NCBI RefSeq assembly: GCF_964355755.1
Contig: NC_092675.1
Span: 29,102,912 to 29,166,911 of the forward strand
DNA length: 64,000 nt
Source of the DNA: Antedon mediterranea
Taxonomy: Eukaryota; Echinodermata; Crinoidea; Comatulida; Antedonidae
Reading direction: 5' to 3'
A program made the position numbers and the translations under genes. This document shows positions 26,601 through 38,300 of the stretch, in pieces (positions within the stretch are counted from its first letter, which is position 1; each line of letters opens with the position of its first letter). The notes under the pieces are model-generated. The model did not search any database. It saw only the letters and a program-made list of their open reading frames with translations, and was not told the DNA's origin.

Positions 26601-28137
26601 TAACACAAACCAAATAAGTTACTAAAATATATCATAGTCCACAAATCAGTCTTTCAATGGCCATCATATTCATAGTACATCCAGTAACACAAACAAAAAG
26701 GTGGTGTTTTTTTGCATGGTATTTATAAATTTAATGACTCGGCATGTTGGAATGGCCACATTATAATAATTGACCAATATGGAGCTGATTAAGACCAGAC
26801 GGTTATACCTCCCGCACAAAAATGAAAACTGTGTGAATTTGTTGCGCCCTATGGGATCGATTCGGAAAGGCCTGTACTATTATCAGATAGATTTCCTCCG
26901 AACACTCCTTTATTTAATTGATCAAATTCCCGATGTCAACTTGGCTCGTTTCCAAGTTTTGCCATTCATTAATTCTTAAGTTATGCTTGCACACACACGG
27001 AACTATGCGATTGGCTGCCATGTGACACCCAATCATATTATGCTAATCATTCATAATACCGGTTTAACTGTTTGGTGTATTCATGATAAAATTACCTACT
27101 GCGGTAATGTATAATCAAAAACGAATTTAGAAAATGACATGATCAAACATCTATCATCAACATGAATTGTGTTCAATACAAAATGACATTATCTGACGAT
27201 GATACACTGCGTAGGTAGAATTGCCATGGTAAACGCTATCACGTGTATGACCATAAATGGACATGAAGAGGAACGACAGCTGATAACTATATGTGTTTAT
27301 TTCATATTGAAACAATTATCAACAGAAAATGTAGAAATATGTGCGGCATGACGACCAAAAGGAAGCGTATATAATAGCATATAAAATGAAATCAATCCAT
27401 AAAAAATGTATGATCAGAAATGATACGCTTGAGGGATCCAAACAGCGGTTACCGTAAAATCATCAAGAAAACGGTGTTACCGTAAGACTTGGAAATTAAC
27501 ATAAAAATTCTGAAGCATAATTGAGTCGGATTCGGTCTTGCATCACTAAGGGTGTTACGCGTATTTTACCGCCAAACGTCCCTCACTTTAGTTTTATCAA
27601 AATGAGATATATTTTGTGGTTTAACATTATTAGTAACGATTTGGTATTATGATCTGACAATGCTTAAAACCACTAAGATTAAGTAAGATTTTAAAACGGA
27701 AGTTTGACAATGAACACCTTTAATCTATACGTATTTCTCGTTGATTATTAGAAAAAATGATAATTTATCATTTATAAATGACCTCAAAAACTAGATGATA
27801 CTTTCAATCATCCTTGATACGTTGGAAATGTTTTACATCGTCTCTTTTTGCGCTAGCCTACTATAACCAACAACCTTAGTTCGAGAAATATTGTTTTTAT
27901 TATATATCTAACTACTAACCACGTTAATTAATATACTGTAATAATTATATGAGCCTATGTTTAATATTTATACTGTGTTTATACTTTTAATAAACAGAAA
28001 ACGACACTTACCGTCTTGTCGAATTTTCATCAATCATGCTGACTAAATTTATGAATTATCCCAAATATTAAACTTTCCTACTAAAAAATAAGATATATTA
28101 GACTCACCAGTGGTTTGTATTCTTTTTGTTCCGCCAT
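17633..28137 (-). CDS. SLC6A: SLC6 Na+/Cl- neurotransmitter transporter, glycine-transporter-like (complete, 11 exons)
   Basis: Plasma-membrane symporter of the neurotransmitter:sodium family. Exons in transcript order: 28137-28108, 24553-24310, 23061-22930, 21350-21011, 20627-20256, 20096-19972, 19740-19628, 19343-19212, 18816-18604, 18322-18155, 17827-17633. All borders are AG/GT and the 2064 nt give 687 aa. Seen: hydrophilic N-terminus; TM1 [15 protein letters not shown] (about 71-85; A73, V74 and N78 fit the Na+ site by family analogy); extracellular loop 2 with conserved C176 and C186 and sites N197-GT, N204-NT and N222-IS; TM5 [19 protein letters not shown]6 [22 protein letters not shown]8 LLTLGLDSQ ending at 452 (D450/S451 fit the second Na+ site). 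The tail [13 protein letters not shown] resembles the GlyT tail. It ends in VQV, a possible class II PDZ ligand. Substrate glycine is inferred from resemblance to GlyT1/GlyT2; another small amino acid is possible. Confidence 0.93.
17922..18088. mobile_element. MITE-1 copy in the last SLC6 intron
   Basis: AAGCTTTGCATCCACTATC on the left is mirrored by GATAGTGTAGACAAAGCTTT on the right. The core has GATGTACCGAAATATGG and CCATATATGGGCACACATC. It is about 167 bp and lies between the last two coding exons. Confidence 0.85.
22540..22690. repeat. Interspersed repeat, copy 2 (GCGTAGCAGATGAGATAC family)
   Basis: This shares CCTAGA(G/T)GATC, GCGTAGCAGATGAGATAC, CTCATCATGATACGATACACA, AAGCCATAT and CCAGTGGTGCC, in that order, with the NFI intron copy at about 6485. 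It lies in an SLC6 intron. Confidence 0.65.
23528..23608. repeat. AATCAC microsatellite
   Basis: Imperfect repeats of AATCAC, mixed with AATCAATCAG, lie in the large SLC6 intron. They make an apparent NHNHNHN open frame on the plus strand that is not a gene. Confidence 0.85.
24738..24843. repeat. 11-bp tandem repeat (CATTAGGTTAA)
   Basis: About nine imperfect copies of the 11-mer CATTAGGTTAA/CATTAAGTTAA lie in SLC6 intron 1. The unit contains TTAGG but is not the TTAGGG telomere repeat. Confidence 0.85.
25782..25845. promoter_or_regulatory. Cluster of three E2F-type sites
   Basis: TTTCGCGCC at 25782-25790, GCGCGCCAAAT at 25823-25833 and TTCGCGCCAAA at 25835-25845 each match the E2F consensus TTTSGCGC on one strand. 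They lie in SLC6 intron 1, 2.3 kb from its start codon, in otherwise AT-rich DNA. No first exon is recognisable on either side, so the target is unknown. Confidence 0.4.
28108..28137 (-). CDS. SLC6A: SLC6 first coding exon (10 codons)
   Basis: This exon encodes [10 protein letters not shown] and ends at a strong GTGAGT donor in phase 0, joining the [10 protein letters not shown]... exon at 24553. The ATG is the only one in the short upstream sequence that keeps the frame, but the assignment rests on splice fit and not on conservation. Confidence 0.65.
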
Positions 28138-28229
28138 AGATACAATGTTTTCAATATAATAATTTGTAAATGCTTTTATTTCGTGTTTGTTGTGTTCCGT
28201 TCACTTTGTTATTGTGGAGATGTCAACAA

Positions 28230-28376
28230 AGCTGTGCATATATACTACTACGGCACATTATTGTTATTGGCTTTCTTGTGAATGGATTGTGTGACGCATA
28301 GAGTTACGCTATTGTGATTGGCTTATAGAAAAGGTGGACGTATTTTGCTTAATATAGTTCAGCTGTCCTGATTGGC
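28230..28376 (-). promoter_or_regulatory. Putative SLC6 promoter: TATA-like box and three CCAAT boxes
   Basis: Upstream of the SLC6 ATG on the minus strand there is a TATATATG-like element at about 28237-28245. CCAAT boxes (ATTGG on the plus strand) lie at 28266-28270, 28317-28321 and 28371-28375, spaced about 50 bp apart. Position and spacing suit a core promoter starting near 28210. This is prediction from motifs only. Confidence 0.45.
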
Positions 28377-31300
28377 TAAGAGAAAATAGGTGGGCAAAGC
28401 TATCAATTAAAATTGATAAAGGGGCAGTCAAGGTTGTTATTGTATACCTCCCCATCTATACTGTAGTAAGAATTTTAAATATTTTATATTATACGGTATA
28501 ATAACACCAAAGACGGAAATACTTGGTAAATGTGTTGGTTCTGTATGTAGCCTATTGATGCCAGTACTCGTTAATTACAGACTCCTCGTTTATTAGTGGA
28601 TTTGAGGCATTCTTGACAAATGACAATGATTTTATTTCTACTGGATCATAGGATTTGGGAGAGAGAGAGAGAGAGGTCTGTGGCTATCTTATCTAGGTCG
28701 GCCTACCTACTTCCTATTAACCTTGAGGAAACGAACAAATCACAGTTTCGTAGAATACCAAACCTAGTAATACACCTACTTCCACTTAATCAGTTGGCTA
28801 GGGAGTATGAATCTCTGATTGACGACTTGGTTCCTCGACCCTCATAGTTCATCTAGACCCATGTGCATTCAATGGTTGATGTTTTCTGTAGCCCTAGTAC
28901 GGATATCTATTTTGTGTACTGATGAATGCGCTGGAAAATTGTCAATCGATTAACATAAAAAATATTAATATGTAAATGACATTTTCTTTACTACTTTTAC
29001 TAAATTTAACAGCACTTATGGAGTGAGTTTGGACTTAATAGCCTATTCACACTCCAGTATTCGAATATCACAAATCTAAGTAGTCACCTTCCGCATTCTA
29101 TTGTTCCCAAATATGTTACTTTTCTTGTGTCTTTTAAAATGAATTGTTGTGTTTTTGTTTGGCAGTGAAATACAATGACACAAATGACTCAATCAATGGA
29201 TAATAACAGTGATCCTCCCAAATTAATTTTCCATGCCCAAAACAATACATACATGATGTCTCATTTCAACGTGAACTTATCTCATTCTGAAAATTGAATA
29301 GTATAATATGTAGTATGGCTCATTGACTCATGGGAACTATTATTATAGATAGGTACAAAGGGCGTACATTTTAGGTTAAATCACAGCGAATGCCTTTATT
29401 CATGGGTATCAAATTATTGTGGTTTTAAATATGGCTTCCATACGATGTTGTGTATTTAAAGTTACTCGGAAAGGAAAAAATATGGAATGCTGACGACTTC
29501 TAAAAATAGACCTGCTGTATATCATTATTATCATTTTAAAAATAAATACGTATGGTGTGAAAACTGTCATAAATGCGAACTGTTATTATAATTCCATGCT
29601 CTTCGGTCAGATCCAAACTTTTCGCTTAGTCTATATTCAAATGGCATGTTCATCTATTATTCATGACGTCACTCACAACCAGTTACAACCAGTGTAGCTT
29701 ACGTAAACATTGTAGTATTTTATTGATCATAATAATAATATGATTATTTCCATTATAAACATCTTAACGAAATGTATTATAACTCCATCTCAACCATAAA
29801 CATAAAAGAAAGTAGATGTTGAAAAGAAAGTGTTTTGTATACTGTAGAATACGGTATTTTAACGCACTGAGTTGGTATTTTTTGGAATAAAGAATAAAAA
29901 GAGTTAAGGGGATACGATTTTTTAACGTATGCCCAAATAAGGTTCTAATTGAGGGTATAATCAAATTACAATGATCTTTTTCATATTTTTAAAGTGTTTG
30001 ATGATTAAAATAAAGTTATTTCAGATGTTTTGTATAGGCGAATACTTAAGAGATGAATAAATAAGTATACCTTTATTAATTAATCCGTTTTTGCAATGTT
30101 TTAAAAGAAAAATATAAACAAATATCTAATGTTCTTGGTCGAATACTAATATTACAGACTTTCAACTTTGGATATTTCGATTAGATATTGATTGGTTTTT
30201 ATCAAGGCCAGTTTCTTTCATCAATTTTACTATTTTTAATTTATAATTCGGATGATGAATTGATGCTTGGCAGAATGCCAGACTTTAAAGCAGACTTCTC
30301 GTCGATTGTTTACAAATATTGATGCTAATTATTGCGTGGGCCACTGGCAGTAATTTATTCACATACATTTATAATAATATTGTATATATTTATTATATTA
30401 TTAAAATAATAATCGCATTATGATCTAAGTCTTTTTTGCCATATGATTAAAATACGTTATTTTGTTATTTATTATATCATTTTGTATAATTTATCATTTT
30501 TACTTTTTTCCATTTAAAAAAAAGTTCTGTCTGTTTTTAATGATAACACTTTCAATATTTACTAATACCATAGTAATAAATATCTCTATATGCTATAATA
30601 CCCATAAAAAAAATTAAAAGCAAACGGACCATAATTAAAAGTGTTTATTTTGTTTTTAAAATTATGTAAAGACTGCAGCAGTTAATTAAATTTATTATAA
30701 GACTATTAATATATGATTACTTAAATCATGGAGTAATCTTATTACTTCATACTTTACAATAGACAGGATTATCATTGGTTTCCTAAATGTAATCCCACCC
30801 ACATGACGTATACTACATAATAGTATGACGTCACACAACAATAATCCATCTAAACCTCTTTTCTTCCCCAAGTCAAATTAAATGATAGTATTACGTAGAT
30901 AATCCGGTTGTCTTCGTGTAATAAATGCACTTTTGTCGAAAATACCCGTCGAAAATACGAAAACTCCACAAGAGCATGTTATGTTTACAAACGTATACAC
31001 ACTCTACACCCTAAGTATGGGTGTAGCCACTTTTGTCGAATGACGCCTACGGCAGAGAGATATTCTGAATATTTTAATATTAACATTTTTAGGCCGCTGT
31101 AATAAAATGAAAGCGAACGGAATACCAGAGATGTTTGAAAACATGAGACTGAGTGTTTGATTGTAAACACTCGTATTTTTATCTATGATCATCTTCACGA
31201 AACATAAATTGAAGGCCTACATAAAACACATGATCACGTGTTACATAATGCGATGGTTTCAATTAATTCATTATTTACAAGCCACCAAAATGAAATGTAA

Positions 31301-32346
31301 ATAAATAATTAATCTCAATAAAGAGAAATCACTAGGAAAATTAAGAAATAATTATATAATTTACCCATAAATAGGGAAAGAAACATCAAACAATATTATA
31401 ACAATACTTTAAAGTATTAACGAGGGAATGATATTTTATTCTAGGGAAAATATTTCCCGAAGCGCGTAATAAAAAAAAGCATAATGTCAAAATACTCTAA
31501 TAATATCTGAACTCATACATGGAGTAATACTAATGATAATTATGCTCGAATATAACCATTTAGACATCGTCGTCTGTATAGGTAGATTTAAAAATGATTG
31601 GACGTCTACCAAATATTATAAGTAGCTTCAGACTTCAACCTGTCCGTCTGCATCTCTTCTGAACATGCATTCCATCTTCGAATTGATGTTTTCAAAATTA
31701 ACAAAGATATAAATAGAATATATGCGAGAGAGAGATGCGAATAGGAATTTAATGAAAATTTAACAAGATTGCTTTCCAACTTGACGTCATAAAGAGCACG
31801 CGTACGAGTCCCGTGATTTCCGTGACGTAATTATGCTGTAATTACGATGCCGAGGTGTTTGTATAACGTATCACGCGGAATTCATAATACACTTTATGTC
31901 GGCGGAGGCTACATACGGGTAATAGGCTTCCGCATTTATTTTTGTGTACGGTATTTTATTGTAAAAATATTCTCTCACTATCATCATAATTCATAGCATT
32001 TCCATCATCATCTATACAATATATATCTGAAATATCATCATCATCATCTCATCATCATCATCGATTGTCGTCATCATGGATGGAGGCTGTCATTATCACC
32101 ATTGATAGTGATCATCATCATCATCATCATCATCGTCATCATCTTAATCAGTTGATTTTCCGAATTATCATTCCTATTTATGTTATCACATTCCATCGTT
32201 TTCATCATTTTATTGTGGTCATCTTCATAATTGGCATGGTCATATTTATCGTGCGCGCACGGTCACACGATGAACTTTTAAGAACGACATAGAGGGCGGT
32301 AAACATTTTTTATCTGTGTAGTGTGTGACCTGGAAAAAAATCAGTA
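28377..32346. other. Divergent intergenic region between SLC6 and HSDL2
   Basis: About 4 kb between two outward-facing genes. It carries palindromic CRE motifs TGACGTCA at 29664-29671, 30826-30833 and 31782-31789. An ATC/CAT microsatellite lies at about 32034-32140, just before HSDL2. Open frames such as 28620-28847, 29764-29964 and 30908-31198 have no family resemblance or coding look. Confidence 0.5.
32034..32140. repeat. ATC/CAT trinucleotide microsatellite
   Basis: Interrupted ATCATCATC tracts lie about 200 bp upstream of the HSDL2 start codon, within the probable promoter region. They produce a His-rich chance frame. Confidence 0.9.
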
Positions 32347-32360
32347 ATGTTGAATACAGG
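32347..32360 (+). CDS. HSDL2: HSDL2 14-nt first coding exon
   Basis: ATG TTG AAT ACA GG followed by GTAAGG encodes MLNT plus two bases of Gly. The missing base comes from exon 33989, giving MLNTGKLAGRT. As I know it the human protein begins MLPNTGRLAGCT, so sequence and phase both support this exon. A G at -3 gives a fair start context. Confidence 0.8.
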
Positions 32361-35300
32361 GTAAGGATTATTGATATAATTTAAATGCCATTATTTAATA
32401 TATTTGAAAAATTATATCATGTTTACGTGTTCGTATATTATTGCAATATTATGGGTAACATTTTAGTGTGTGTGTTATTTGTATATTATACCAATTAAAA
32501 GTTTAGTCCAGGCCTCCTGTTCCCATCGCCGGGTTTGCAGACACCGACGGAGTCGACCCCATCACTGCCTGTGTAAAAAAACCAATAGGGCCTAGCCAAA
32601 ATATCAGGGCGTTTGGAGATCGTACTAGTTGTAGGCCTAATTAGGGTATTATTGAATCTGGTGAATGTAGGGATTTCTCATTATAATATAGTAATAATTA
32701 ATAATAATTGTGTCCCATTAACCCTACAAACAACCTGTATTATAGGCCTACATCAATGCCATGCCAAAAAATACATACAAAGTACTGACATTAGAGACAA
32801 ATATATTTAACTATTGTCATTGACGTTAAAATATCATAATTTTTCAATTTTTCTATACTAACTACTGTACCCTCATTTATTAAAATAAATACAAACATAT
32901 TTGTCAGTTTTAATTTTAACTGGTAGATACTGGTACAAATTTACAAACTAATTGAATATGTCCCACCCAAATAAGTTTGTTTAATGGTAATGCAGTCAAC
33001 TCTCCCAATACCGGACTCTCTGAAAACCAGAAACTCTCTTTCCTGGGGCCGTAAAGGTCATAAATTCTTTTTTACCATTAAAAAGGCATTTCAGAATACC
33101 AGACTTAACAGAAAACCAAACATATTGGGAAGTCTGGTATTGGAGTTGACTTTATTAGAAAATCTGTGTTAAGTCATTCCTTTCAAATTTAAAGAACAAT
33201 ACAAATGCTACATACAATTTGCAATATTTGTGGCGCAATTATGAAATTGTACAAGGATTAAAATAAGAATGCAAAGAAATTTGGCAAGGATCTGTACAAT
33301 TTACCTTAGCACAATTTTATATTTTATTTACTGTAAATAATAAAGTAAGTAGATAATTTAATAAATATATAAGTAATAATTAAGTAAATTAAATAAATAA
33401 GTAAATATATATTACGGGGCGCTGATAATCATCCATGTTATTGTCTAATCACCCTGTCCTGATCACGTTATTACTCCGTGAAACAAACAGGTTATAGTGG
33501 GAACAGTTTAAGCTTGCAACACAGAGGGTCGCAGTAAATGCATGTAAATAATAATATGTTATTGTTAGAATTAATATTAACCCGAATATTTTGATAAATG
33601 CTAGATAATAATTGATGACAATGGCTCAAAGTTCAAACCCAAAATAAGCACATGCTTAAACTGAAGTAGTAGTAGGCGTATTGCAAATTAAAGGCACACT
33701 GTAGGGTAATAATTCTAACTATGACTGGTCACAAACAAGGGCAAGTCTGAAAATCATTTTTATGTTTAGCCTTTTTAGGTCAAGACTAGTTTTATCATGT
33801 AGTACTTGCTATCAATTCTAGTGGGTAACAATGATTTGGTGCATCGTTTACATAGGATAGGTAGTTGCAAATCAAAAGCTCCCTATAAATATTATGAGTC
33901 CTATGTATTGGTCATCGCAAAACGGCACGCGGCATGCTACAAAGTAGCACTAGCAGCAAAATTATTAATATTGTTCTGTCTTTTGCAGAAAGCTAGCTGG
34001 TAGGACACTGTTTATCACTGGTGCTAGTAGAGGCATCGGAAAAGCCATCGCACTAAAGGCAGCTAAAGATGGTGCTAACATTGTTATAGCTGCCAAGACG
34101 GCACAAGCTCATCCAAAGCTACCAGGCACCATATACACAGCAGCAGAAGAAAGTGAGTGAATGTGTTTTCATTTGTTCTGAATTACTTTGTTACTTAATG
34201 TTTATTTGTTTGACCTGTGTGAGCAAGAATAAATATATATAGTAATTAAAGGATCATTGCGATGAGAAGACCTTTAAAAATAATAAGGGAGGCCGTTGTA
34301 CAGTAGGTACAGTATGAATTAAGATAGCCTGGGCTTACAACCAAAAAATAGTTGAGGCTAAAACAGTGGCCACATCAAAATCTCTGCCCTGAGGTTGATA
34401 GCACACTGCTGTACTCTAAATTGAGTGCTTGAGTTGCAGGTTCTTGATTTTATTCAGTACGAGTGACACATTCTTTAAGGAAATCTCATAATCTAGTTGC
34501 TACTCTTCTGGCAGACCTGTGTCAAGGATCAGTTTCCTCTTCTGTCCAGCCATGTTTAGTGTAGGCCTATTGCACTCAAACAGTAACATTAACATGAACA
34601 GTAATTCTTCAAATTAAAAAATTAATTAAATTTAAAAAGATAATTTAACAAGAAACAAAGGATCAATTTTGACAGAAAATGATAAATATATAAAATATAA
34701 TAAATTAAAAAATGTGTTGTTCTTCGTCAATCTAGTAGAAAAAACTTTTGATTACACTTGTTTTAATAAAAACCAAACTGGAATCTTATAAGGGGCAAAA
34801 GGTCCCAAATCTTGTCCTACTCTTGTATTTGAAAATGAGCTCAAGAAATCCTGCTAAATTTAGTAAAATTTGCTGATAAACTTTTAAGCAGCAATATGTG
34901 AGCATAGTTGCAAGGCTGTAACAATCAACCACTAATTTGCAATCAACCACTAATGTAACATTAACCAATAACGCAACAATCAACCACTATGAAACATCAC
35001 CCACAATTTTTGTTACGTTAGTGAGTGATACAGGTGCTAGGACCTGAAACAATTCAAAGTTGACTGTGAGACTAAACCAACTGAAGGGATTTGTGAATAG
35101 GATTATACTCAAATCAAATCAAGTATTATGGTATATCTGTGTAAAGAGGACAACAATTCCTTAGGTCAAGAAAGATAAACAGAAATATAGCAAGATAATG
35201 TAGGTGATTAAGAAGGTTCCACGTGGCTAATGTCCAGTTATGATTGGTCAAGGTGATTTTTTATCCTCATCCTGCGCTGAAGAGGGTCAATAATTTGATA

Positions 35301-38300
35301 ATTACCGTAGGTCAGGGGGATATTTTTGGTATTTCAATTATCTGTTACTATCTTGTCAGGAAACCAATGATAATCATCTTGTTAATGTTATTAACATGCA
35401 TAGTAATTCTAAGATTTAAATGTTTAAGTAAACAAATTGTACTAAACCATCTTTTTTTTAAATCACAGTTTTCTTTACTAAGTGTCTTTTGGACGAAAAG
35501 AAATGTTTTTGAATTGAATTTTTGTTTTGTTATTTGTTTTTTTTTTCCCACAAAAACTACAGTAGTAAAAGATTAAAATAAACTAGATTTAATTCGTCAC
35601 TATGACGAATTATAGGTTATATGCATTGATTTAAATAAAGATAATTGATTTTTAAAAGATATATTGATTGATTGATTTTCTCAGAATCTTTAATTATTTA
35701 TAATATATGATAGGACCTTGCTAACGCGAACACCTTAGCCGGTATCACAATCCGATCAAAGATCCATATGCGTATAATGTCATAAACCACATTTGTTGTT
35801 ACATAAAAATAAAGACATAAGTTACTTTTTATCTAGATTTCATTATAAATCATGTGTATAATCTATACACTAAAAAATAAATTTGAACAAACAATACTGA
35901 TAATAAAAAAAAAATCTTATTTCTTTTCCCAAGGTGAGACTCGATCTCGGTACCTTAAATGCCATAGACACGAGCACAGACCATCGAGCCATACACAACT
36001 GACTAAAAGTTGTAGAAAAATTCCTCCGTGTATTTACTATGCAGTAACCACTTTGGTGCAAATAGATTATTACATACCGCAATGAATTATAATTTTTTAC
36101 TATGATGACATCTTTAAAAATGTAAAAAAATGATGCACTGTCAAACTATATACTTTTAACTTTAATATATGAACTTCTTAAGAAAGAAAGTTTAAGTTAT
36201 TTCGGCCTAAGAAAATGTCATAATTTTTTTTGATTGTCGAAATTATTTTTTTTCAATTTAATATGCAATCAATGAAGACTTAATCCACTTTTGTTCTCTT
36301 AATTGGATAATAAATTATACATATGATACATACACTTCAAGAAAAGGAAATAAAAAATAGGTGTTCCCCAGCATTCTGACGATATATATTAATTTTAAAA
36401 TTAGCCTGTCACTTTTGACGTGCTCGTATAACGCAATTTTGAGTTGAAAAGTGAATCAAATATGATGATATTATTAAAGAAAGACTGTAAAACAGAAATC
36501 GGGCAAAAAGAGTGCGCATTAACGTTTAACGCACAGTGCGCGTGCAAAAATCTGCGCACTCATGGCAATTTTTTACACGGCTAAAATTGCCTGAAACGTA
36601 CTCTAATTTCATCGAAAATAAATGTTGACAATTTTGAACATTTTAAGCGCGCGTACGCAAGCGTTATATGCGCTACGTGCGTAATTGTATTGCCATATGA
36701 TGAAATATGACCTGACATTTATGAGTACCAAATTTTGTTTAATTGTGATTCATGCTTGTGAAGATATGATTACAAACGTGATTTCGTTAAATCGCGCGTA
36801 ATGATTGATTGCGCACCGTGAAAACATAACCACATCGATTCCTGGCCAAAAGGAATATACTCTAAAAAATTGACTTAGCTAGATGAAACTGATGCCAAGA
36901 TAATTCACGGACAAAATAGTGCTAAGGAAAGAATAAATAAATAAATAAATAAAGATCCTGACAGAATCAAGAGGTTATATGCATTAATGCATATAACCTA
37001 CCGTAATAATATATTTATGTTTTTTGTATTATAATTGCTTTATTTTCTGTTATTTTAAAATATTATAATGGCTTTTTAAAATGTAATTAAATATGACTTC
37101 ATTATATCCAGGTTGTGAGACTTATGGCATCGTAATTAAACCAGATATTTACTTTAATTAAAGCCATTGAACTCTATTATTATTGTTTTTAAGTAACAGA
37201 TACCATATGGTAAGAGGAAAAACAACAATTTCAAATAAGAGTATATTTTTCTTAGAATTTTGTAATTAAAATTTTATTTGTAATAATTTAATACAATTCT
37301 GTAATTGTGTATTGGATAAGATTGTCAAATATAAAATGTCCCATATCCCTGTTGAATCCATTTTGGGGACACATTAAATTCTCAGTTCATGATACTGATA
37401 GTTGTTTTCAGACACCAAACTCTCGCAATAATCGTTATTTTCTTTCCTTCCTACCATAAACCATCAACTTCATATTTTTTTTATTTTAAATGTAAACAAT
37501 ATTTATACCATACAAAAAATTTATATATTGTTGCAGTATTGTTTAATCTTTATCTTAATATTTTTCTGGGAATAATTAATAAAGACAATGACATTTCTAT
37601 TTTTGGCTAGTCACTCCTAAATCTGGTGGTACAAATTGATAAATAAACATGTTTACACACAGAGCTTTATAAATAATAATATTATGGAACATATTTTATA
37701 CAATGCAAATTACTGAAAGCACAAAAGTGTTTTCTCTGGGTATATAGCTGGATTGATTTAGATGAAATAAATAAGTAAAAATGTTAAAAACCAATATTTT
37801 GTGTTTATAATTTACAGTTGAAAAGGCAGGCGGAAAATGTCTTCCGTGTATCGTGGACATACGAGAGGAGATTCAAATTCAAAATGCAGTTGATGAAACG
37901 GTGAAGATGTTCGGTGGAATTGATATCGTAGTGAACAATGCAAGCGCCATTAGCCTTACAGGGACGCAGGAAACATCGATGAAAAAATATGATTTAATGC
38001 ATAATGTGAATACGAGAGGAACTTACCTAACGTAAGCAGCTGGGTTTTGCAATCATGTCTTAATATTTTTCAATATACATCCATCATTTACAATAAAATA
38101 TATATTAGATACATTACCTACTTATGTTGTATGTACAGTATGTACAAAAGGAAATCATTAAAAATGTCAGTAACAAATGTTATACTATGGTCAATATATA
38201 TATAATATTTAATAATGTCTCTACAGTAATTGTCCATTTTGTCTCTACAGTAATTGTCCATTTTGTCTCTACAGTAATTGTCCATTTTGTCTCTACAGTA

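Noticed and set aside
35244-35576. 110-residue hydrophobic frame in HSDL2 intron 2
   Set aside because: Low-complexity AT-rich translation, an overlapping frame on the other strand, no splice context and no family.
35925-36020. Functional tRNA gene
   Set aside because: A- and B-box-like words are present but I cannot form an acceptor stem and anticodon arm; a SINE-derived fragment is more likely.
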